5,276 nt of DNA, taken from contig CALDFY010000292.1 in the NCBI GenBank assembly GCA_937942115.1, forward strand, positions 1 to 5,276, given 5' to 3'. This document shows, one piece after another, positions 1 to 5,251 of this stretch (within the stretch, counting starts at the first letter, position 1; each line of letters starts with the position of its first letter). The translations under genes and the position numbers were made by a program. The notes under the pieces were generated by a model. That model was not told where the DNA came from. It saw nothing but the letters and a program-made list of their open reading frames with translations, and did no database searches. Origin of the DNA: an uncultured Anaerolineae bacterium (GTDB lineage Bacteria; Chloroflexota; Anaerolineae; B4-G1; DUEL01).

Positions 1-104
1 CCAACGAGGAGCCAAGTCATATTTCGCAAACGGGTGACCCGCTCCCCAGGGCGGAGTTGCGCCATCCGTGTCGACAAGAGTTGATACAGACGAGTGGCCG
101 GCAT
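1..104 (-). CDS. Transposase, IS4-like, N-terminal fragment cut by window edge
   Basis: On the minus strand an open frame begins with ATG at 104-102 and stays open to base 1, giving 34 complete codons. The peptide starts MPATRLYQLLSTRMAQL and continues with RPGERVTRLRNMTWLLVG. The L-R-P-G-E-R...R-L-R-N-x-x-W-L-L-V-G pattern matches my memory of the N-terminal helical segment of IS4-like DDE transposases common in Chloroflexota and cyanobacteria, where it precedes a 'S-x-S-V-H-L' stretch. The catalytic DDE residues would lie outside the window, so activity cannot be judged. The start is supported by a purine-rich GGGAG (112-116 on the plus strand, read as complement) seven bases upstream of the ATG. 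The gene is divergent from the hydrogenase operon. An unrelated short ORF is the alternative, but frame, ribosome site and motif agree. Confidence 0.55.
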   Translation of the reverse strand, partial: MPATRLYQLLSTRMAQLRPGERVTRLRNMTWLLV

Positions 105-111
105 CGCTATG

Positions 112-118
112 CTCCCTG
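112..118 (-). promoter_or_regulatory. Ribosome binding site of the transposase fragment
   Basis: The minus strand reads CAGGGAG here. It ends seven bases before the ATG at 104-102, a normal spacing, and supports that ATG as the true start rather than a chance codon. Confidence 0.45.
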
Positions 119-136
119 TAATGGATTTGGGACCAT

Positions 137-164
137 ATTTTAACCGAAGCCAGCGAGCCAGCAA
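137..164 (-). promoter_or_regulatory. Possible sigma70-type promoter for the transposase
   Basis: On the minus strand TTGCTG (164-159) is followed after 16 bases by TAAAAT (142-137), five of six matches to the -10 consensus. Transcription would start near base 130, about 25 bases before the transposase ATG. The -35 box is weak (three of six), so this is a suggestion from pattern and position only. Confidence 0.3.
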
Positions 165-191
165 CCCCTCTACCTTCAAAAGTGTCAGGTG

Positions 192-308
192 GCTAGTCTT
201 CAGAAAATCAAGTTGCACATGACGTACGTGATATTCATTGGGGCGGCGAAGCCCTCGCAATGAGCATCCTGTTGCTTCTGCTCCCTACATCTTCAAGGAG
301 GTACCTGC
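192..308 (+). promoter_or_regulatory. Leader and presumed promoter region of the hyd operon
   Basis: This non-coding stretch between the IS end and hydB must carry the operon promoter if transcription does not come from the element. I see no convincing -35/-10 pair: TTGCAC at 213-218 lacks a good partner, and GATATT at 230-235 lacks a good -35. A perfect 8-bp palindrome ACGTACGT lies at 222-229. A weak hairpin GGGC/GCCC (241-244 with 251-254) follows. The region ends in a very strong Shine-Dalgarno AAGGAGGT at 295-302, seven bases (302-308) after its GGAGG core to the hydB ATG. Confidence 0.4.
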
Positions 309-1349
309 ATGCGTCTCCGTGTCTTACCGAAAGAAGGGGTTCCCGACCTGGTCCGCGCGCTGATGGCGGATTACCGCGTCTGGGGGCCGAAGGCGAAGGG
401 GCCGCAATTCGCCTTTGAGCCTCTCTATGACCCCGCCGAAATGCGCCTGGACTACAACATCTCCATCCTCTCCCCCAAAGTGGCCCTGCAGCCCCCGCAG
501 GAACGGGTCGCGGTCTTCCGCATGGACGGCGGGTTCACCGTGGAGCCGGTCATAGAGGCAGAGCCGACCGTTATCTTCGGCATGCACACCTGCGACCTGC
601 ATGCGCTGGCGCTCCTGGACCGGGCCTTCTCCGCCGATTTCCCGGATGCTCACTACCTGGAGCGCCGCCGGCAGACGCTCATCGTCAGCATGGAGTGCCT
701 CCAGCCCTGCGACGAGCACTCCTTCTGCAAGAGCATGGGCACCTGGACGGCGGATTCCGGCTACGACCTGCACCTGACCGACCTGGGGGATGCCTATGCC
801 GTCCACGTGGGCACCGAGGCCGGGGAGGCGCTGCTGGCGAAGTACGCCCCTCAGGCCCGCCCCGCCGCCGACGCCGACGTCCGGCGGCTCAACGAGGTGA
901 TGAGCGCCAAGTGGCCCCGTTTCCAGCACCGGCTCAACTTTGACGCCGCCGAACTCCCCTCGCTGCTGGCAACGGCCTACGACCACCCCATCTGGGCCGA
1001 ACTGGGCGACCGATGCCTCTCCTGCGGCTCTTGCACCAATGTCTGCCCCACCTGCTACTGCTTCAACGTCATTGACTCCCCCGAACTGAGCCTCCAGGAG
1101 GCGGTCCGCCTGCGCCGGTGGGATTCCTGCCAGTTGGACGAGTTCGCCCGGGTCGCCAGCGGGGAGAACTTCCGGGAGGCGCGGGCGGCCCGCCAGCGTC
1201 ATCGGATGTTCCGCAAGGGGAAGTGGCTCTACGAGCGCTTCGGCGAAATGGGATGTGTGGGCTGTGGCCGCTGTATCCGCGCCTGCCTGACCCACATCAA
1301 CATCGTGGATACCTTTAACGCCATCCACGCCTCTCAGCACAGGAGGTAG
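309..1349 (+). CDS. hydB: Group 3b [NiFe]-hydrogenase (sulfhydrogenase) beta subunit, Fe-S protein
   Basis: This 346-residue soluble iron-sulfur protein belongs to the HydB / anaerobic sulfite reductase subunit A family. In the complex it relays electrons between the hydrogenase module and the flavin subunit. The N-terminal region (about 1-200) has the family pattern: SPK at 55-57, HTCDLHAL with Cys95, then Cys130, Cys134 and Cys140 followed by S-M-G-T, which may bind another cluster. The C-terminal region is a two-cluster ferredoxin-like domain. Cluster one uses Cys236, Cys239, Cys242 and Cys246 followed by Pro. Cluster two uses Cys316, Cys319, Cys322 and Cys326 followed by Leu-Thr instead of the usual Pro. 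Length is close to the P. furiosus homolog. The ATG is fixed by AAGGAGGT upstream. The stop is four bases before hydG, whose AGGAGG (1341-1346) directly abuts the hydB TAG. No signal peptide or membrane segment is seen. Confidence 0.9.
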   Translation: MRLRVLPKEGVPDLVRALMADYRVWGPKAKGPQFAFEPLYDPAEMRLDYNISILSPKVALQPPQERVAVFRMDGGFTVEPVIEAEPTVIFGMHTCDLHALALLDRAFSADFPDAHYLERRRQTLIVSMECLQPCDEHSFCKSMGTWTADSGYDLHLTDLGDAYAVHVGTEAGEALLAKYAPQARPAADADVRRLNEVMSAKWPRFQHRLNFDAAELPSLLATAYDHPIWAELGDRCLSCGSCTNVCPTCYCFNVIDSPELSLQEAVRLRRWDSCQLDEFARVASGENFREARAARQRHRMFRKGKWLYERFGEMGCVGCGRCIRACLTHINIVDTFNAIHASQHRR

Positions 1350-1353
1350 CCCG

Positions 1354-2178
1354 ATGACGGATTCCATTTACGCTCCCAGAGTGGCCCGCCTGGCCGAGGT
1401 CCGTCCGATGACGGAACTGGAGAAACTGTTCGTGGTGGAGTTCCCGGACGGGAGCAGTCTGGGCCACCAGCCGGGCCAGTTCGTGATGCTCTCCATCCCC
1501 GGCGTGGGGGAGGCGCCCATCTCCGTTTCCTCGTCCCCCAGCCGGTCCAACGGCACCTTTGAACTCTGCGTCCGCCGGATGGGCGATGTGACCGGGGCCC
1601 TGCACCGGATGAAGCCCGGCGACTTTTTGGGCATCCGGGGCCCCTTCGGCCACGGTTTTCCCATTGAGCAGATGCGGGGCCGGGATATCCTCTTCGCTCC
1701 CGGCGGCCTGGGATTGGCCCCCCTCCGCTCCCTCATCAACCAGGTCCTGGACGAACGGGGCTCCTTCGGCCGCGTCATCATCCTCTACGGCGCCAAGCGC
1801 CCGGCGGAACTCCTCTTCCGGGACGAACTGGAGCAGTGGGCCGCCCGCGACGACGTGGAATTCCACGTCACGGTGGACCGGGGGGACGAGACCTGGACGG
1901 GCAACATCGGCGTCATCACCACGCTGTTCCCGAAGGTCACCGTTGACCCCCGCAACACCGTCGCGGTGACCTGCGGCCCGCCGATTATGTACCGCTTCGT
2001 CCTTATGGAAATGCTGGGCAAAGGCATCCCGGAGACCCAGATTTATCTCTCTCTGGAGCGGCGGATGAAGTGCGGTGTGAGCAAGTGCGGCCATTGCCAG
2101 ATCAACAACCTCTACGCCTGTAAAGATGGCCCCGTCTTCACCTATGCCCAGATCAAGAACGTGCCGGAGGCATTGTGA
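1354..2178 (+). CDS. hydG: Group 3b [NiFe]-hydrogenase gamma subunit, FAD/NAD(P)-binding oxidoreductase
   Basis: This 274-residue diaphorase subunit exchanges electrons between the Fe-S chain and NAD(P)H. It has the ferredoxin-NADP reductase fold as in dihydroorotate dehydrogenase B electron-transfer subunits and sulfite reductase subunit B. Visible motifs in order: the flavin region APISVSSSP (54-62) and GDVTGAL (77-83); the GIRGPFGHGFP loop (93-103); the pyridine-nucleotide glycine motif FAPGGLGLAPLRSL (114-127); LYGAKRPAELLFRDEL (144-159); and CGPPIMYRF (207-215). The C-terminal [2Fe-2S] motif uses Cys240, Cys245, Cys248 and Cys256. The ATG follows AGGAGG with seven-base spacing. The stop overlaps the hydD start (TGATG), so translation is coupled. 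NADP(H) preference is expected for group 3b but not proven by the residues. The hyd symbol is the hydrogenase gamma gene, not the [FeFe]-hydrogenase maturase of the same name. Confidence 0.9.
   Translation: MTDSIYAPRVARLAEVRPMTELEKLFVVEFPDGSSLGHQPGQFVMLSIPGVGEAPISVSSSPSRSNGTFELCVRRMGDVTGALHRMKPGDFLGIRGPFGHGFPIEQMRGRDILFAPGGLGLAPLRSLINQVLDERGSFGRVIILYGAKRPAELLFRDELEQWAARDDVEFHVTVDRGDETWTGNIGVITTLFPKVTVDPRNTVAVTCGPPIMYRFVLMEMLGKGIPETQIYLSLERRMKCGVSKCGHCQINNLYACKDGPVFTYAQIKNVPEAL
2166..2170 (+). promoter_or_regulatory. Ribosome binding site deciding the hydD start
   Basis: GGAGG lies seven bases before ATG 2178-2180 but only four before the alternative GTG 2175-2177. Spacing favours the ATG, which overlaps the hydG stop by one base (TGATG). 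The longer reading from GTG would add only one residue. Confidence 0.6.
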
Positions 2179-2963
2179 TGAGCAACGAACAAGTCGCAGG
2201 TCACAAGTCGCAGAACGGGAAGCCCAAAGTGGCGTTTTTTGACTTCGCCAGTTGCGAAGGGTGCCAGTTGACCGTGGTGGACTCTCTGTATGACCACCTG
2301 GACCTGCTGGATGCGGTGGAGATTGTCAACTTCCGTGAGGCGGCCACGCTGGACGGATGGGATTTTGACATTGCCTTCGTGGAGGGCTCCATCACCCGTC
2401 CGAAGGACGAGGAGCGGCTCCGGCGGATCCGGGAGCAGGCCAAGATTCTGGTGGCGCTGGGCGCCTGCGCCGATACCGGCTGTGTCAACGCACTGAAGAA
2501 TCTCCAGCCGCCCGATGAGGTCCGCCGCTACGTCTACGGGGAGCACGCCGACTGGTACGAGACCTACGCGGCCCGGCCCCTGAGCGCCGTCGTCAAAGTG
2601 GACGCCGTCGTCCCCGGATGCCCCATTGACCGGGAGGAATTCGTGGAGGTGGTGAAGGCCCTGCTGGTGGGCAAGAAGCCGCCGATTCCCGATTACCCCG
2701 TCTGCGTGGAGTGCAAACTGAAGGGCAACGTCTGCATCTTCCACGTCGGCGGCATCTGTATGGGCCCGGTGACGCGCGCCGGCTGCGGCGCTATCTGCCC
2801 CACCTACGGTGACGGCTGCGAGGGCTGTCGGGGCATCATCCCCCATCCCAACGAGAACGCAATGGAGGAAGTGCTGGACGAGGCCGGCCTGACGCTGGAC
2901 GACATCATGCACTACTTCACGATGTTCAACGCGTACCGGGAAGTGGGAACGGGTAAATGGTAG
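2178..2963 (+). CDS. hydD: Group 3b [NiFe]-hydrogenase delta (small) subunit
   Basis: This 261-residue electron-transfer subunit pairs with the Ni-Fe large subunit. The proximal [4Fe-4S] site is recognisable: Cys26 and Cys29 in FASCEGCQLTV, Cys97 in ALGACADTGC, and Cys148 in VVPGCPID. Eight further cysteines lie in the C-terminal part: 176, 179, 186, 194, 203, 207, 214 and 217. The sequence there reads CVECKLKGNVC, then GICMGPVTRAGCGAICP, then GDGCEGCRG. They are enough for two more [4Fe-4S] clusters, as expected for the sulfhydrogenase delta family. The length matches cytoplasmic group 3 small subunits. There is no Tat signal (RRxFxK) and no membrane anchor, so the complex is cytoplasmic. 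The ATG at 2178 is chosen from the GGAGG spacing; GTG 2175 is possible. The 3' end overlaps the next small ORF by seven bases. In canonical clusters hydA would follow directly; here two small genes intervene. Confidence 0.9.
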   Translation: MSNEQVAGHKSQNGKPKVAFFDFASCEGCQLTVVDSLYDHLDLLDAVEIVNFREAATLDGWDFDIAFVEGSITRPKDEERLRRIREQAKILVALGACADTGCVNALKNLQPPDEVRRYVYGEHADWYETYAARPLSAVVKVDAVVPGCPIDREEFVEVVKALLVGKKPPIPDYPVCVECKLKGNVCIFHVGGICMGPVTRAGCGAICPTYGDGCEGCRGIIPHPNENAMEEVLDEAGLTLDDIMHYFTMFNAYREVGTGKW

Positions 2964-3328
2964 AAGAGATTCAGCGGGTTGTTGCCTTGATGGAAACGCT
3001 CCCGCTCCGGGAGCGGCGACGGGTGCTGGAATTTGTGGAATCTCTGGCGCAGCCGGAGGGGACGGTTGGGGCCGGAGAAGCCCGTCGGCGGGTCAGCGCC
3101 TGGCTGGTGAGCCGGGTAGGCCATCTCCTGATGGGAGGAGAGCCCCGCTATGTTGCGGGAATCCGACCGGTCTGGCGCGTCCCCGTTTTGGTCACCCGAG
3201 GACTTCGTGGCGAGGCGGGGTTCGTAGATGTGGATGCCCGGAGTGGTGAACTCCTGGTCACCGAACAGACGCCTCAGGAAATTCTCGCCCGGGTGAGGGC
3301 GCTTGCTGGAGATACCGCATCGCACTGA
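2957..3328 (+). CDS. Small conserved-looking protein of unknown function, antitoxin-like N-terminus
   Basis: I do not recognise this 123-residue protein with certainty. Residues 1-31 form a charged amphipathic helix of the pattern 'LP...RR.VLEFVESL', similar to the N-terminal helix of small DUF2281-type proteins often annotated as antitoxins. Residues 40-60 (EARRRVSAWLVSRVGHLLMG) are also helical. Residues 63-101 look like beta strands: PRYVAGIRPVWRVPVLVT, then GEAGFVDVDARSGELLV, with the 'W-x-V-P-V...G-x-V-D-V-D-A-x-S/T-G-E' style seen in PepSY-like and related accessory domains. A short helix (106-116) closes it. There are no cysteines, signal peptide or membrane segment. The start ATG lies inside the hydD 3' end (seven-base overlap) without a strong ribosome site, so it is probably translated by coupling. 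GC content is high like the hyd genes. It overlaps the peptidase gene downstream by 26 bases, which suggests a functional pair. Confidence 0.7.
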   Translation: MVEEIQRVVALMETLPLRERRRVLEFVESLAQPEGTVGAGEARRRVSAWLVSRVGHLLMGGEPRYVAGIRPVWRVPVLVTRGLRGEAGFVDVDARSGELLVTEQTPQEILARVRALAGDTASH

Positions 3329-3770
3329 GCAGTTCACCGGAGGGTGCCTGATTGCCTGTAGCCAGATGGCATTGGCTTTCTTTGGTATCTCTGTCTCTCA
3401 GGAAGAACTGGCCCAACTCCTTGACCATGTTCCCGGAGTGGGCACGCCGGCCCGTAAAATCTTGCGACTTTCCCGATACGGCGTCTCGGTTCTTTACCAG
3501 CAGAACGGCACACTGAAGGACATAGAGCAGGAGATTCGGAGAAACTCCGTCGTCATCGCCTTTGTGCGTACCGGCAACCTGCCCTATTGGGAGGAAGATG
3601 TCCCCCATGCGGTTATCGTTGCCGGTATAGAGGCGGGGGTTCTGTATCTGAACGACCCATCTTTCCGGGAAGCCCCCGTACCGGTTCCGGAGGACGATTT
3701 TATCCTGGCCTGGGACGAGTTCGGTTGCCAGTGGGCGGCTGTAACTCGTTTGCAGAGAGAATCACCCTGA
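3303..3770 (+). CDS. C39-like (papain-fold) cysteine peptidase, cytoplasmic
   Basis: This 155-residue protein resembles the peptidase C39 / C39-like family. Expected features are present: Gln10 five residues before the nucleophile, Cys15 in EQFTGGCLIACSQM, His102 in the strand PHAVIVAGIE, and Asp118 in LYLNDPS. Together they make a plausible Gln/Cys/His/Asp active site. The end FILAWDEFGCQWAAVTRL also fits the family. There is no signal peptide, no transmembrane region and no ABC-transporter domain, so it is not a bacteriocin exporter. The only possible start before Cys15 is TTG 3303 (or CTG 3306): an in-frame TGA lies at 3294-3296 and the first ATG comes after the catalytic Cys. The ribosome site is poor (GAGGG 3295-3299), so coupling to the overlapping upstream ORF is likely. 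GC is lower than in the flanking genes (about 52-58 percent in three 60-base lines counted by hand, against about 70 percent in hydA lines). Substrate is unknown. Confidence 0.75.
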   Translation: MLEIPHRTEQFTGGCLIACSQMALAFFGISVSQEELAQLLDHVPGVGTPARKILRLSRYGVSVLYQQNGTLKDIEQEIRRNSVVIAFVRTGNLPYWEEDVPHAVIVAGIEAGVLYLNDPSFREAPVPVPEDDFILAWDEFGCQWAAVTRLQRESP

Positions 3771-3773
3771 AAC

Positions 3774-3780
3774 GGAGAGG
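3774..3780 (+). promoter_or_regulatory. Ribosome binding site deciding the hydA start
   Basis: GGAGAGG sits seven bases before ATG 3788. It supports this start over upstream in-frame codons back to 3587, which lie inside the peptidase gene in another frame and would add 67 residues unlike any hydrogenase. HydA homologs begin close to this Met, shortly before the RVEGHG motif. Confidence 0.7.
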
Positions 3781-3787
3781 GCACACT

Positions 3788-5077
3788 ATGGCAACCTTGA
3801 ATGTCAACGTTCACTACGTCACCCGCGTGGAAGGCCACGGCAATATCGTTGTGGACGTCAAAAACGGCGAGGTGAAGGAGTGTCGGTTTGAGGTGGTGGA
3901 GGCGCCCCGCTTCTTTGAGGCCTTCGTGCGCGGCCGCCCTTACCACGACATCAACCACATCGTCTCCCGCATCTGCGGCATCTGCTCCGTGGGCCACTCC
4001 ACCACCAGCACCCGCGCCACGGAGAAGGCGCTGGGTGTGGAACTCACCGAGCAGGCCTGGCTTCTGCGTAAACTGAACTTCCACGGCGAGATTCTGGATA
4101 GCCACGTCCTGCACACCTACTACTTGGTCGCGCCGGACTTCTTCGGCGTCCCCAGTGTCATCCCGCTGGTGGAGACCCACCGGGAGGTAGTGGAGCGGGC
4201 GCTGCGGCTGAAGAAACTGGCCGGAGACCTCTGCGCGATGATCAGCGGGCGCCACACGCACCCCTGTGCGCTGGTCGTCGGCGGCTTCACCCACACCCCT
4301 ACCGAGCGGGAACTGCGGGATATGCGGGAGCGTCTGGTCGCCGCCCGCGCCGATATGGACGCGACGGTGGACCTCTTCGCTTCCCTCTCCTGGCCCCAGT
4401 TTGAGCGGGAGACGGAGTATGTGAGCCTTCGCCGGGAGGACGAATACGCCTTCATAGACGGCGTCGTCGTCACCTCGGATGGTTTCACGTACCCGATTGA
4501 GGACTACAAGAAGGTCACCAACGAGTACCTGGTCCCCTTCTCCACGGCCAAGTGGACGAAGCACAACCGGGAGTCCTACATGGTGGGCGCGCTGGCCCGC
4601 TTCAACAACAACTACGAGCAACTCCACCCTCGGGCCAAAGAAGCGGCGGCGAAATTGGGGATGAAGCCCATCGTCACCAACCCGTTCCTGAACACCGCCG
4701 CGCAGGTCGTGGAGATGGTCCACTCCCTGGAGGACTCCATCCGCATCATAGACGAGTTGCTGACCCGGGGGGTGCGGGAGGAGAAACCGGCGCCGGTGAC
4801 GGTGCGGGCCGGGGAGGGCGTGGGCGCCTGCGAGGTCCCGCGCGGCATCCTCTTCCACCACTACGTGTACGATGAGAAGGGCCTCTGCGTGGAGGCCAAC
4901 TGCATCATCCCCACCAACCAGAATCTGGCTAACCTGAACGCCGACATCCGCGCGCTGGTCCCCCAGATTCTGGACCGGCCCCAGGAGGAGGTGCGGCTGC
5001 TGCTGGAGATGCTGGTGCGGGCCTACGACCCCTGCATCTCCTGTTCCACTCACTTTTTGAAAGTAGAGTTTGTGTAG
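3788..5077 (+). CDS. hydA: Group 3b [NiFe]-hydrogenase alpha (large, catalytic) subunit
   Basis: This 429-residue subunit holds the Ni-Fe(CN)2CO active site. Visible motifs in order: RVEGHGNIVV (13-22, with the conserved Glu15); the L1 motif R61-I-C63-G-I-C66-S-V-G-H70, giving the first two Ni/Fe-binding cysteines; GRHTHPCALVVGGF (154-167); EVPRGIL (349-355); the IPTNQN segment (374-379); and the L2 motif D414-P-C416-I-S-C419-S-T-H422, giving the other two metal ligands. Seven residues (FLKVEFV) follow His422 and are the expected tail removed by a maturation endopeptidase after nickel insertion. Length is nearly the same as the P. furiosus alpha subunit. All four metal-binding cysteines are intact, so the enzyme should be catalytically competent. 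The gene is 17 bp after the peptidase stop and has its own good ribosome site, so it can be translated independently of the insert. No membrane partner or cytochrome b gene is seen. Confidence 0.93.
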   Translation: MATLNVNVHYVTRVEGHGNIVVDVKNGEVKECRFEVVEAPRFFEAFVRGRPYHDINHIVSRICGICSVGHSTTSTRATEKALGVELTEQAWLLRKLNFHGEILDSHVLHTYYLVAPDFFGVPSVIPLVETHREVVERALRLKKLAGDLCAMISGRHTHPCALVVGGFTHTPTERELRDMRERLVAARADMDATVDLFASLSWPQFERETEYVSLRREDEYAFIDGVVVTSDGFTYPIEDYKKVTNEYLVPFSTAKWTKHNRESYMVGALARFNNNYEQLHPRAKEAAAKLGMKPIVTNPFLNTAAQVVEMVHSLEDSIRIIDELLTRGVREEKPAPVTVRAGEGVGACEVPRGILFHHYVYDEKGLCVEANCIIPTNQNLANLNADIRALVPQILDRPQEEVRLLLEMLVRAYDPCISCSTHFLKVEFV

Positions 5078-5201
5078 AGGGAAAAGGGACGGTTCATTTT
5101 CTGAACGAAAGCGGTGGACACTTTTGGAAGGTATTAAAAATTCCAGATGTCTGTTTTATCGCCTGCCAGGTGATGGGCCTCACCCCTCCCCCCGGCCCCC
5201 C
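5078..5201. other. Non-coding stretch after hydA
   Basis: No credible gene is seen. A weak hairpin GTTCA/TGAAC (5092-5096 with 5102-5106) lacks a U-run and is not a convincing terminator. The stretch 5117-5133 (GACACTTTTGGAAGGTA) nearly repeats, in opposite orientation, the suspected IS end at 171-186. An AT-rich segment follows (5132-5160), then a C-rich tract (5181-5201) that leads into the first large hairpin. Confidence 0.5.
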
Positions 5202-5234
5202 TCCCCTCTCCCGAACTTCGTTCGGGAGAGGGGA
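5202..5234. repeat. Perfect inverted repeat (15-bp stem, TTC loop)
   Basis: The arm TCCCCTCTCCCGAAC (5202-5216) pairs perfectly with GTTCGGGAGAGGGGA (5220-5234) around the loop TTC (5217-5219). The element is symmetric and GC-rich, and no T-run follows on either strand, so it is not a textbook intrinsic terminator. It looks like the dispersed intergenic palindromes (REP-like) of GC-rich genomes, and I recall this C-T-rich palindrome type from environmental Chloroflexota genomes. It could still stop or stabilise the hyd transcript. Confidence 0.75.
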
Positions 5235-5251
5235 AGGGGAAAGAAGGGGTT

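Larger units (their letters stand above)
1..191 (-). mobile_element. End of an insertion sequence (boundary uncertain)
   Basis: If the minus-strand ORF at 1-104 is a transposase, its upstream region must contain one end of the element. No terminal inverted repeat can be proven because the other end is outside the window. The best candidate for the terminus is around 171-191, which reads ACCTGACACTTTTGAAGGTA on the minus strand (190-171). This stretch has a near-copy in opposite orientation at 5117-5133. The right boundary given here is inference only; a target-site duplication cannot be checked. Confidence 0.35.

Noticed and set aside
213..240. TTGCAC as a -35 box for a hyd promoter
   Set aside because: No acceptable -10 sequence lies 16-18 bases downstream.
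324..1367. 347-codon open frame on the minus strand opposite hydB
   Set aside because: It is antisense to a well-supported Fe-S protein, has repetitive V/G/A/Q-rich composition, and no family pattern.
2175..2177. GTG as hydD start
   Set aside because: The spacing from GGAGG is only four bases; the adjacent ATG at 2178 has seven-base spacing and the classic TGATG overlap.
2142..2912. 256-codon minus-strand frame opposite hydD
   Set aside because: It is a shadow frame of hydD; no motif is recognised.
3587..3787. In-frame 67-codon extension upstream of hydA
   Set aside because: It overlaps the C39-like gene in another frame, is unlike hydrogenase N-termini, and the good ribosome site points to ATG 3788.
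3584..5053. 489-codon open frame on the minus strand opposite hydA
   Set aside because: It is a shadow of hydA caused by the GC-rich third positions. The translation is low-complexity (rich in V, H, G, L, Q) with no recognisable motif, while the plus strand carries complete hydrogenase motifs.
5092..5106. Hairpin just after hydA as an intrinsic terminator
   Set aside because: The stem is only five base pairs, AT-containing and without a following U-run.
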